10,106 nucleotides of DNA from Stenocarpella maydis (GCA_002270565.1 NQMI01000102.1:93483-103588), one strand, 5' to 3'. Numbered from the stretch's first letter, positions 1-9,142 are shown. The notes: generated by a model not told the origin, from the sequence alone. Numbers and translations are program-made.

Positions 1-1020
1 ATATATAAGGTTTTCTAAAGTTTAAAAGACTTAATTAAAGGCTATTTAAACTTTAATAATATTTAGAAAATTATTTATAATAAGTACTTTATTAACGTTT
101 TAGTAGTTATAAACTTAAGTATATAGGAAGGTTTAATATTATAAAGTATATTATTTACGTAGGTTTTATATTCTTACTTTTATCTTAAATAAAGATTATT
201 TAATATTTATTGATAATAGTCACTTAAATACCTAATTCTAAAGAGGCTATATATTCTTTAAGCACTTAAATTACTTTTTAAAGTACAGTTTAATTATGTT
301 ATAAAATATTGATTTAAGGAAAAGTTACTAAGTAAGTATTAATTATATAACCTATTTACTCTTATATTACTTAATAGTAACTAAAGATTATAATTATAGT
401 GATGCTAATAATACTTTATTTATTTAATTATTCTTTAAATTTCTTTTTAAATATTATTATATTAGTTAATTTGAGTCTCTTAAGTTAAATAAAGTATAAT
501 TATTTAAGTTCTTTACTTTATTTATAAGGGTTTTAAATATATTTAATTATAAGTTTACTTATTTACTTGGCCTTTAGAATTTTAAGTATTATATAATTAA
601 GGAGTTAGTAAATAATAGTTAATTAATTAGAAGTATTAGAGTTAATTTAATTCTATATGTTTCTAAATTAATAATATAATATTATCCATAAATACTAAAT
701 GAAAAAAAGTTTTATAATTATCAATAACTATTAATGTAAGATGTGTTAAGCTAGTATAATTTAAAGTAAATATAATAATGATTATAATATAAAAGATTTT
801 AATTTAATAAGAAGCATGCTTAATAGATAATTATATTAATATAGAGATGCTTAAATAAGTACCTCAGTTAAGTATACGAGCTAAGCATATAATTATAATA
901 CATTAAATCAAATAGGGTACTTAAATAAAGTAAATTGTTGAATATTTTAATTTCAGAGTAATAGTGTGGGGAAATGTAATTTTATATAATAGAGCAGATA
1001 GTAAGTGGAGCCCCTAATAT
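1..1020. other. AT-rich, RIP-like non-coding block (left flank)
   Basis: This stretch is extremely AT-rich and stop-dense in all frames, with no open frame of note. In line 481-540 every C is followed by T, every G is preceded by A or G, and CpG is absent, while TpA is abundant. That is the pattern left by repeat-induced point mutation (CpA to TpA on both strands), a process known in filamentous ascomycetes that targets duplicated DNA. I infer that the block is a degraded transposable element or other repeat, but no readable domain, LTR or terminal repeat remains. The composition relaxes toward normal between about 950 and 1040, with no sharp terminal motif at that edge. Confidence 0.75.
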
Positions 1021-2620
1021 GTGATAATATCAATAATACGACCAGACCATGCCGCGCCTCCACAGTCAGGGTAACGCTTCTCTAACATCAAGCAGTCGAA
1101 ATAAACACTAGTCACTTTTGCAAGGGAAGTAATGGGTAGTCTAGACCAAAAGAATGCTACTTAAATAGGCGGTGCGAGTTACATAAGTAGTGGTAGGACA
1201 TCGGGAGCAAAATATCCAAAGTATCAGGACATACATAACAGAAGAGCCACATTTATCATTATGGACCATCCAATGATTTTACAACATCATTCCAGTATTA
1301 AACAGATATAGATTATCTCGTATGAAGATAAGAACCACTAGGAAAGACAGCGGTGGAAATTACGGTTCGGCAATATCGAGTTGGTATACGGGATCTATAC
1401 GAATAGTCAGATTCAAGTAGGGTAAATCCTTCAGTATGTGGTTCCGTTCTGCCACAGGAACATTGTTCCATGAATGGAAATGTATTGATCATTCTGCATG
1501 GTACAAGATTTCAACCTAGGCTTGAAAGTTTGTGGACGCCTGCATTAACACTCGGATATATATAGTTATCATCTCCTTCAAGCACGCATTTCCTCAGCCA
1601 GTCCCAAGTACCTGCAATTAGCCATTCCTCACCATATCACATTCCCATGTAAATCTATCTAGCAATCGAGATACCATCTAACATAGATATATGCATGTGT
1701 GTCGTCTAGACCTTCCCACCACGGCCGTCCAACCTGCAAGTGGCACCGGCCACATGCATAAACATAGGGGCAGTTCAGGCCTTCGCGGACCCTGGAAACA
1801 GCAGTTCCCTATCCGTCCGTGGGGATTCCGGGTTCAAGAAACGACGAGTTCTCACGGAGTCAGAAAGGAGCTACCAGTGGGAAGGGGGTTGTTTAACATA
1901 ACAATGCAATGGAATCAAATAAGTTGGGAAATAATATTATCATGCAATCAAAATTTTGATATTATAGCAAGATACTAGACATATTACAGGATTCCATCCA
2001 AAGTAAAATACCTTAAAGGCCCAAACCATTTTAAGATCGTCGCTATATCAAGGTTGATTTCACATTCCTGCATGTTAGTTAGAACTCGGGCCCATGTCAG
2101 CCCAAGTCCCCAACCACTAGTTCGGATTTTTATAACTGGCCACACAAGTTTATATCCGTCATGTCCCTGTAGTAAAATAGTCGATCTATTGGGAAAGAAA
2201 AATAGTCAGGTGGGGGATGTGATGTGAGGGCTTTTCTTTCTTTTTTTTTTTTTTAGTGCCATGTAAAGGAGTCAACATTATCTCGTACCATGCCCAGGGT
2301 GTCAGGACATACGCTTGCAATATATCAACACCATATTAAGCCCTATATCATATGATAATTGCTACCCTTTCCAATATATATAAATAATTCAAACCGCATA
2401 ACTTTAAAAAAAAAATCAAATAGTGGACTACATGTCGCTATCATTGCAATAGGTCGTTAGCATACCGGGGTTATGTGTTCAGAAGACCCCCTGGTAGGGA
2501 TTAGTTATGGAACCAATGGGGTGGGCTCGCGAATTATCACAAGAGCAGAGAGAGGTTTGGACAGGTATAAGCGGCACAGGAAGCGTGGGGGTCTCGGAAG
2601 TCAAATTCGTCTTACAGGAA
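1021..2620. other. Transitional intergenic stretch without a convincing gene
   Basis: Base composition is intermediate (line 1381-1440 is about 38% GC) and CpG, CpA and TpG all occur, so this is not strongly RIP-mutated. The longest frames (1691-1978 plus, 95 aa; 2473-2658 plus, 61 aa) have no recognisable domain and no codon bias that I can see. Simple sequence includes a pyrimidine run at 2231-2254 ending in 14 T, an A run near 2405-2415, and the palindrome atcatatgat at 2347-2356. An 11-base word, tcaggacatac, occurs at 1224-1234 and again at 2302-2312. I see no tRNA, rRNA or transposon end here. Confidence 0.5.
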
Positions 2621-2621
2621 C

Positions 2622-3303
2622 TCACTTTATAGCACTGGAAGCTGCGACGTGGTTATAGGTGCAACGCGCGAGGCGATTGCCGGCTGTTGCAGAATCAGGT
2701 TGAGCAGAATTTGATAAAGATGGGGTCTGCCAGGAGTATAAATAGAATGGAGGTAGCGTCGAGATCATCGCCGGCAATCTCAAGACAACGAGGTTTGCTG
2801 CATACCGACTGGTACTGCTGATGGCAAGATGGGGCTGAGAGTCCGTATTTTCGAAGCCGCCGACGATGGTGGAGACACAGGCCCAGCATCCACGGCTCAG
2901 AAAGCCTGCAAAATAGAACAGTGGAATTAAGCTTAGCTTAGCATGAGATTGCCTTAAAAGTCATATTTGAGTCATGGATTGATTCTTCTTGAGTTAAACC
3001 AGCGGTATTTTTCCAGGACATGGGCTGTCATGGGGTCAGGTAAATGTGGATATTATTGGTGCAGGAAATAGACTCTGGCAGATCATAGATGCCCTTGCAG
3101 ACCATCTCACGTAGGCCAACCCAGGTAAAATGTAATGTAGACAGACCATAGGACCAGAAATGACCCGTGGTAAACCAGAAGCAGCAGTCCGTGGGAGATT
3201 TTGGCTGGTTATCCACGATGAGGCAATTGCGTTTATAATTGTCTTGGAGGGGCTTGGAGTCGTGACGAAGAACTCGCTGTCCAATCTTTCTTCTTCGTCG
3301 TAC
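2622..3303 (-). other. Possible exon pair or gene remnant (unrecognised)
   Basis: On the minus strand one frame stays open from 3303 to 3028 (91 codons) and another from 2905 to 2622 (93 codons plus stop). By eye both show many C- or G-ending codons, as in fungal genes. A donor-like GTGAGA starts at 3110 and an acceptor-like pyrimidine-rich TTTTGCAG ends at 2906. Splicing there (205 nt, long for a fungal intron) joins the frames in phase, giving an Arg codon. No ATG opens the first frame: the apparent start at 3216 is GTG (valine). The stretch overlaps the methyltransferase 3' end, so it may be a downstream exon of that transcript, a separate decayed gene, or chance. No family is recognised. 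The predicted product is Ser/Thr- and aromatic-containing, with no obvious motif. Confidence 0.2.
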
Positions 3304-4507
3304 TCAACGCTCCAAACTCGAGACACTCTCCCAAACTCAAGCCATCACCCTGCATCCAGTCCCTTCTTGCGCGTTCGAGCCATTCTGCCCACTCATCATC
3401 GTTCTTGCCGTTGGCCTCCCTGAGCAGTGGTTCAAAAGCCTCAACCATGGCGATGAAGCTGTCCAGTGCCGTCTGGCGTATGGCTGCCTGGGCGCCAGTC
3501 AGTGCCCGGTTTTGGCCATGCTCCATATCCCATTTTATTGGTGCGAGCGGAACCGCCAGCCTCTTGTTGATAATGCCCTCCAGAGCGTCCGCCCCTTCGA
3601 CGATGCACCCCGCCACGAGCGACAGATACATGGCGCACGGCACCGCCGTCAAGCCCAGGCCATGGAGGGCCGACTTAATCCAGACATTGTAGTCGCGAAC
3701 GAATGGGTTTATAGATGGACCAAACGATACTGTCTTCCCGACCGGGTAGACTTTCAGATGGGCAAGCTCTTCATTATCCTCGGCCTCCAGCTGGGCCAGC
3801 CCTTGTGGCCTGAGCGAGCGGATTGTGAAGTCATGTCCCCAGAGCTCGACCGTCCCGCCGGGCTTCAGGAGCCGTACGACCTCGGCCATCCATCGCGTGT
3901 ATTGTGGTCCGCGGACGACAAACGACACATTTTTTATCATCACGAGGTCGACGGACTCGTCCTGCACTGGCCAATTTGGTTCTCTCAGGTCATGCTGGAT
4001 GTATTCCCAGTCCATGCCCATGCTCCTGTAGGACTCGCCGACCCCCGGGGGCGGTGGTTTTATGTCTATGCCGATGAAGGAGACTTGGTGGCCCTTGCTC
4101 TGGAAGTGTTTGTGGCAGAGTGCACTCCAAAAACCGCTGTCGCAGCCAAGCTCGAGGACCCTGCGTGGTGGGGTTTCCAGTAGCTCCCTTGACAGAAACG
4201 GCGCTTCGAACAAAGCTGATGCTAGGAGAGATAACATTGTGTGACGATTGGTCTCGGCAAGATCCACGGGCAGAGGGTAGGTGAACGTGCCACCCGTGGC
4301 CCTTAGGTAAGGTCTTCCCTCCTTGATGACCACAAGGCTGCGGTCCTTCTCACTCACGTGATCAATTGAGGCTTGGTCAATTGAGGCTTGATCAATTGAG
4401 GTCGTGGATGCCTCCGGATTCGTGCCAGAAAGGCTGGAACGCCGCGGCATATCTGCTATCCTAGTTGAGGATGATGACGACGATGACGGACAGGGGCGAG
4501 GCATCAT
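3233..4507 (-). CDS. Class I SAM-dependent methyltransferase (fungal, substrate unknown)
   Basis: An intronless 424-codon frame. Residues 1-60 are a Ser-rich, low-complexity leader with repeated SIDQA units at 37-50. The Rossmann methyltransferase core follows: motif I VLELGCDSGFW (117-127) for SAM binding, an acidic strand-2 end in FIGIDIK (Asp148), QHDL (Asp173 region), the strand-4 segment VDLVMIKNVSFVV (186-198), and the post-core LLKPGGTVELW (213-223). A mostly helical C-terminal part ends in SLGECLEFGA (391-400), a tail I recall from fungal methyltransferases of this type. The start is the first ATG after an in-frame TAG at 4546-4544 and has A at -3; a second ATG follows at once. Residues 401-424 lie past the usual family end and may reflect a lost stop, a frameshift or an unrecognised intron. 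The protein is probably cytosolic, as no signal peptide or membrane span is seen. Such enzymes act on small molecules, often in secondary metabolism, but no cluster partners are present. The gene shows no RIP damage. The 223-codon plus-strand frame opposite it is a shadow. Confidence 0.88.
   Translation of the reverse strand: MMPRPCPSSSSSSSTRIADMPRRSSLSGTNPEASTTSIDQASIDQASIDHVSEKDRSLVVIKEGRPYLRATGGTFTYPLPVDLAETNRHTMLSLLASALFEAPFLSRELLETPPRRVLELGCDSGFWSALCHKHFQSKGHQVSFIGIDIKPPPPGVGESYRSMGMDWEYIQHDLREPNWPVQDESVDLVMIKNVSFVVRGPQYTRWMAEVVRLLKPGGTVELWGHDFTIRSLRPQGLAQLEAEDNEELAHLKVYPVGKTVSFGPSINPFVRDYNVWIKSALHGLGLTAVPCAMYLSLVAGCIVEGADALEGIINKRLAVPLAPIKWDMEHGQNRALTGAQAAIRQTALDSFIAMVEAFEPLLREANGKNDDEWAEWLERARRDWMQGDGLSLGECLEFGALSTTKKKDWTASSSSRLQAPPRQL
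4360..4404 (-). repeat. In-frame 15-bp tandem repeat in the methyltransferase leader
   Basis: Three consecutive 15-bp units on the plus strand begin at 4360, 4375 and 4390. The first two differ at one position (gatcaattgaggctt and ggtcaattgaggctt), and the third matches for its first 12 bases. On the coding strand they encode repeated SIDQA/SIDH units at residues 37-50. The unit length is a multiple of three, so copy-number change would keep the frame. The repeat lies in the low-complexity leader ahead of the catalytic core and is therefore likely to be tolerated. Confidence 0.85.
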
Positions 4508-4567
4508 GATCCTGCAGCCTCCTGTGTGGCCTCCTGCGCCGCTCTAAGCCGCTGGGACCGGCTGAAG

Positions 4568-4680
4568 CTACTTTTCTCTTCTTTTTCTTTCCTTTCCGAA
4601 AAGGGTGGAAAATGTCATCAATTAACAACGAAACCAGCCAAGCCGCTGCCGTAGAATCGAACGAGCTGCTGTGAGTGCAT
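4568..4680 (-). promoter_or_regulatory. Two overlapping upstream ORFs in the putative leader of the methyltransferase
   Basis: On the minus strand an ATG at 4680-4678 opens a 20-codon frame ending with TGA at 4620-4618. A second ATG at 4618-4616 shares its A with that stop (TGATG) and opens a 16-codon frame ending with TAG at 4570-4568, 60 bases before the main ATG. If transcription starts above 4680, both would precede the main start and could reduce its translation, as uORFs commonly do in fungi. The transcription start is unknown and no TATA-like element is evident, so a leader role is inferred. Confidence 0.3.
4571..4597. promoter_or_regulatory. 27-base homopyrimidine tract upstream of the methyltransferase
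   Basis: The plus strand carries 27 consecutive C or T bases, so the methyltransferase coding strand has an unbroken purine run about 64-90 bases before its ATG. Fungal promoters often carry pyrimidine tracts on the coding strand; here the orientation is reversed. It may be a nucleosome-depleting tract, part of the 5' leader, or simple sequence without function. It overlaps the second upstream ORF, where it encodes a Lys/Arg/Glu-rich peptide end. Confidence 0.4.
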
Positions 4681-5925
4681 CAGTGCCGGTGGGAGCCAAC
4701 AAACGCGTGCACACGCTGGCCAGAAAACGAGTGTTGGTTGCTTGAAAGACTTGACAGGTATTCAAATGGTGACATTTTGGCGGGGGCCCTTAAGGATTTG
4801 TGGCAGCGTGGCCGGTGCCAGTTCGCCATCCTGATCTTACCAGGGAGTTTGACGCTTGTTCGGGGATGACCTCGAAAAAGCTCAATGCATAGATGCTGGG
4901 GAGATGGGGGAAATGCCGATAGGCTCTTTGTGTCAGGGGACAATAGATATCACATCATTTCGCGCCCTGAACTACACTAGGAACTTGGCCTGGGACACAC
5001 CCTACCACACCCGGCTCTTCTCCCCGGAAGATTAGGTACCAGTGGTCTGGACGGGCCGGATCCGTAATTAGATGGCTGAGATCGTCTCCCGAATGCTTGG
5101 GAGCTAAATGTTACATCGGTTCTACCCTTGTAGCAAAAGCTGCATGGAATGAACATACGTACTACCAGGGCTTTGGGGGGGGGGGTTTGCTCAGATCACT
5201 CAGTGCGGTCATATTATAATAGCATCTTAATATGCAACCAGGACTTCGAAACAATAAGAAAGAAATATAAATAAGTGTGCAAGGTATTATAAAAACTATA
5301 TTAATTTTTTAATATATAAAATTAAACACATATCAGCTCTGAAATAGGGAGTAATTAGAAGCCTCAGCCGGTACTGGGCAAAATAAAGACGCAAGGTGGC
5401 TGAAGCCGCCGACTGATGGTACTCCTTGGCTTTTCAAATCAGGTATAGTGTCATTCCCGTAATCGGTGTGTCGGAAAGAGCATGTCTTCCGCGTCTACCG
5501 TTCAATGCTGTGATCCACAAGGCGATTAAGTAAGTGCTTGACTCGCCATGCAGTAGTGTCTCCTGGGTATGAATCATGATCCTCCCCTGCCACATTCCCT
5601 AGGGGAAACCAGTGAAAGATCTATCGACTTCAACTGGCTTGACGGGAACGGTGGTGACAACATCTCCTTGCAGCGGATGCGAGACAGCTGGCCTCATGTT
5701 AAAGGTAAACATAGGATGCCAGAGGACAAGGGTCGTTAACTCTGCGGCCTAATCTATCATAAAATCCAAACGCCAACACGCTGCAAGCGTTGTCTGATGA
5801 AAGAGTGCCGGCAGTAGAGCATCATATTAACATGCGGCCCTAGATGCCGTAGTCTAGACCCAGTCCATAAATCAGGACATCTTCCCAGTCAGCATTCACG
5901 CACCTAGCTTGTGATGCGCTTCTAT
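4681..5925. other. Gene-free stretch upstream of the methyltransferase
   Basis: GC-balanced DNA with a short AT-rich patch at about 5205-5335. Frames at 4675-4869 (plus) and 4680-4943 (minus) overlap each other and show no domain. A 56-codon plus-strand frame runs from ATG at 5569 to TAA ending at 5739; it is hydrophilic and unrecognised. Other items are a run of 11 G at 5175-5185, a GTAAGTG splice-donor-like word at 5530-5536 with no supporting frame, and pol III A-box-like and B-box-like words at 5073-5084 and 5118-5127 that do not fold as a tRNA. The distal promoter of the methyltransferase presumably lies at the left end of this interval. Confidence 0.5.
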
Positions 5926-6008
5926 AAAGGGCCTTTCTCTAAATATATAGAGGGTAGGTAAAAGGGTGCTATTTAGAGGGGCCTTTTAAAAAAGCACCTT
6001 TTAAAAGG
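5926..6008. repeat. Cluster of palindromes and an inverted repeat at the island/AT-block boundary
   Basis: Several inverted repeats are packed together: an 11-base odd palindrome aaagggccttt (5926-5936); a 16-base near-palindrome (5937-5952, one mismatched pair); an inverted repeat with arms at 5960-5970 and 5993-6002 (10 pairs, one bulged G, 22-base loop); and the perfect palindrome ccttttaaaagg (5997-6008). The word ccttttaaaa occurs twice (5982 and 5997). The cluster lies where GC-balanced DNA changes to AT-rich DNA, so it could be the degraded terminus of a transposable element. No target-site duplication or matching far end was identified. Confidence 0.6.
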
Positions 6009-6010
6009 GC

Positions 6011-6060
6011 CATTTAAAGGGGCCTAAAGGGGTATAAAGAGGCATAAAGAGATATAAAAG
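6011..6060 (+). repeat. Five-copy degenerate 10-bp tandem repeat
   Basis: Five consecutive 10-base units, catttaaagg, ggcctaaagg, ggtataaaga, ggcataaaga and gatataaaag, share the core TAAAG/TAAAA at the same phase. The strand is purine-rich (G and A), unlike the flanking AT-rich block. The array directly follows the palindrome cluster and merges on its right into RIP-like DNA. A 10-bp period matches one DNA helical turn, which places the repeated G-rich faces on one side of the helix. It may be a subterminal repeat of an old element. Confidence 0.65.
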
Positions 6061-6420
6061 TAAGAAAGGTATAAGAATTTATAATATGCTATATACTTAA
6101 TTTTTTATATTAAATATATTAATAAAAAAAGCTAGATATATAAATAGTAACTATTTATCCTAAAGTCTTTAATATATATTACTAAGTTATATTTAATTCT
6201 TTATTATTAATATGTAAAAGAAATGTAATATTAAATACTGTAATAATATATATTCTTTTATCAATATATAAGGATTATTAAAGGCCTTAATTAATATTTT
6301 TTAAAATTATATTTTATTTAATTATAACTATGTATTAACTAAATTATATATAATGTTTTAGACTTTTAAATCTTTATTATTTAATGAATTTATTTTAAGA
6401 ACTAACTTAGCTTCTTTATC

Positions 6421-6840
6421 TTTTGTAGTAATCACAGCTGGTTCTTGACTAATAAACCTAATAAGCGGGTTTCTATTCAAGAAGCATTTAAGTTAAAATC
6501 ATTCTAAGCAATATAACAATAGTAATCAAAAGCCATTAAAGCTATACCTAAGTAAATACTTAGATTAACTACTAAAAAGCTATCTTAAGCTATACTATCT
6601 AATAATAATAATTATAAGTATATACAATCCATCTCTTTACCCTAACTTACCTAGCTTACTAATAAATTATTTAGCTTACTACTTTGCTAGTGATCTCAGT
6701 AAACCCTCCTTATATAAGTGAGTGATCTAGGTCATATATACTAATAGCTATACTACTTCCTATAGCCCTAGCTAGCTGGCCTATAGGGTTTATTTGCGCC
6801 TTTAGGGGACTAAATGTTTATTTCCGGTTTCTATTTTTAT
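6421..6840. other. Less-mutated segment inside the right AT-rich block
   Basis: This segment differs from its surroundings: it keeps CpG (for example gcggg at 6465-6469, gcgcc at 6796-6800, ccgg at 6824-6827), CpA and TpG, and is visibly less AT-rich. The 10-base word ggtttctatt occurs near both ends (6468-6477 and 6826-6835). Shorter repeats inside are tagcttact (6652-6660, 6672-6680) and agtgatct (6689-6696, 6721-6728). From 6481 to 6660 CpA occurs about eight times but TpG never. It may be a younger, partly mutated insertion or unique DNA between two repeats. No gene is visible. Confidence 0.45.
6759..6787. repeat. Near-palindrome with 10-bp arms
   Basis: Arms at 6759-6768 (cctatagccc) and 6778-6787 (ggcctatagg) pair at 9 of 10 positions around a 9-base loop that itself contains ctagctag. 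The structure is unusually GC-containing for this block and sits in the less-mutated segment. It could form a cruciform or mark an element end. It might also be chance. Confidence 0.5.
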
Positions 6841-9124
6841 TATATTTATAATAAGGTATTTTAAAGAACTTTTATAACCTTTAATAATAATTATTTAATA
6901 GAGCTTTTCATTTCTTTTTTAGCCTATATATTATTTAAAGCTTATCAAGAGTATTTTGACAAAATGAATTTTTTAAATTATTTAAAAATTAAATTTATAT
7001 TTAAAAACCATTATTATTGAAAGAATATTATATATACTATTTTGTATCTTATTATATATAATAAAAATAACAACCTTTATTTTATTATACCTAATATAGA
7101 TTTAGTTTTTAATTATTTTAATTAAAATAAGTAATATGTTATGATAAATTGTAGAGTTTATATTTTAAAAAGATATATATATAATTACTTATTAAAATAA
7201 TAATAAGATGGAAAAATATTTATTTCAGTTCTTATATTTAATAATGCCAAAAGAAATTTTTAAGTTTTAAAAATAATTTTAATACTTGAATATATATATT
7301 TTAAAAGACTCTAATTAATTATATTTATACTTTATAATGAAATCAAATTAATTTTATATTTAATATTAAGTTTTTAGTTAAAAAATATTAAATATTAATC
7401 TTAGTACTCCTAATATTATAAAAATTATATTAAGTTCTAACCTTAAGTTTTAAGAAATAGTTTTATTTAAAATAAATCTAAAGAGCTATTTATTTATTAA
7501 GATCTGATTATATTAATCCAAAACATCTTTAATTTAAATAATATTGATATTATTAAATAAAATTATATTAAAAATTACAAATTTAATTAGGATTATAAAA
7601 ATAGTTTTTCTAGCTTTAGTTTTAAATATTTAGAAGTTGAAAGCTTCTAAATTAATTTATATTTACTTAGGTTCCAATTTATTTTCAATTAATTAAAATA
7701 CTGTTTTTTCCATTTCTTAGATATACAAAAGGTTTATATTATATATTATATATTATTCCATTATTAGACACTATTTAAAACTTTGATTTAATAATTAAAA
7801 TGATCTTAAAATTTACTTTAATAATAAATATATTATTATTATTATTTTATTTAGAATATCTTTTATTAATTTCTTTCTTTTAATAGTATTTATAGTATTC
7901 AAGTTTCCCAGTATTAAAACTTCTTATTAATAAATATAACTTCAAATCCTACGGCTATTATAATTAATAAAATTTCAATATTATTTTTTAATTAATAGTT
8001 AAAACCTGTTTAAGTTTTTAAATAATATATTATTACTTTTCAGTTTTAAATTAATACTTATAAAAATTTATATTTTTAAATATAAGATTAGATTATATAG
8101 TATTTTAATAATAAAACTTGAAAATACTTATTTAGTAAGATTTTTAGATTTTATAATAATTTATATTTTAATAAAATAATGAAAATATTAAATTGAACTA
8201 ATAAACTTTTCTATTAATATTTTTTCTGTTAATATACAAAGATATGAAATGTTTTTTTCTAGTATAAAGATTAATTTAAGTTAAGTTTTATAAATTTTAA
8301 TAATTTAAAGTATTAATAGAGGTTATAATTAATTTAAATATTATATTTATAAAACTTTCTAGATTTATTGTTTTATTAATTTGGCTTATTGATGAATATG
8401 TTTTATTTTAAATATCAAAATTTATTCTATATTGTATTTTCTTTATAAGTTATTTTTAAAAAAAAATATAATAACATTGAATATTGAATTTAAATAAGCT
8501 TTTTATAATTATAAGATAAAGATTTATTAATATAAATTAGATAATATTAAGCTTATTAATACATAAAGTATAAATTATAAAGTTTAATTAATTATTTATC
8601 TAATAATTAATAAATTAACCTAATAAACTTTAAATATAGTGTATTAAAATATCTTTTATATATATAAGGTTTTATTTTTTTTTTTTTAAATTAAAATTTA
8701 ATATGATTTTAAGCTTTATCTTAATTAAATAATAAACGAATAATAATTAGTTCTGTATTTTATATTATTATTACATTAAATATACAATTTGAAGCATTTC
8801 TATATATAAGCTTATTAATATTTAAATATATTTAAAATTGAACGAATTTCAAACCTAAAAGTTTTATTTTAATAAAGTATTAAATAAAAGTAATATCTCT
8901 TTACTATATTATTAGAGTTTAAACTATAGCTTATGATTAATATTATAAATAAATTTTAAATCATAAATAAATATTTTACATAATATTTGTTTTTAGTTTA
9001 AAATAAATTATATTGAAAGGGATATTCTTAATTCATAATGAATTTAAATCTAATTTAAAGGATATTAATAATACTCTTTTAATAAATATATAAATATAAT
9101 TATAAATTAATTAAGTTGTTTTTG

Positions 9125-9142
9125 TTTTTTTTTTTTTTTTTT
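9125..9142 (+). repeat. Poly-T run (18 T) beside a minisatellite
   Basis: An uninterrupted run of 18 T, preceded by TTTG, lies 11 bases before the 18-bp tandem array. Read on the minus strand it is a poly-A run, such as could mark the 3' end of a retroposed element, but no element body is recognisable. Confidence 0.8.

Noticed and set aside
1691..1978. 95-codon plus-strand frame
   Set aside because: No domain, no visible codon bias, lies in intermediate-composition intergenic DNA; most likely chance.
3512..4183. 223-codon plus-strand frame opposite the methyltransferase
   Set aside because: It lies wholly within the coding gene on the other strand, and its length follows from the GC-rich codon pattern of that gene. 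It has no domain of its own.
4675..4943. Overlapping plus (64 aa) and minus (87 aa) frames upstream of the methyltransferase
   Set aside because: The frames oppose each other and neither has motifs. The region is better explained as promoter or leader.
4990..5112. Weak resemblance to fungal 5S rRNA around gggccggat at 5053-5061
   Set aside because: Only a few short words match from memory. Helix I and the conserved ends are absent and the spacing is wrong.
5073..5127. tRNA-like A box (5073-5084) and B box (5118-5127) at near-correct spacing
   Set aside because: The D-arm and T-arm do not pair, the only stem (ctccc/gggag) has an 8-base loop, and there is no acceptor stem.
5530..5536. GTAAGTG splice-donor consensus
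   Set aside because: The frame leading into it ends in an in-frame TAA, and no matching exon is seen.
6640..6660. Telomere-like word (ccctaa)
   Set aside because: It is a single occurrence with no tandem array.
8658..8672. A 14-base word matching the window start (atatataaggtttt at 1-14)
   Set aside because: It is nearly all A and T in AT-rich DNA and the match does not extend; likely chance.
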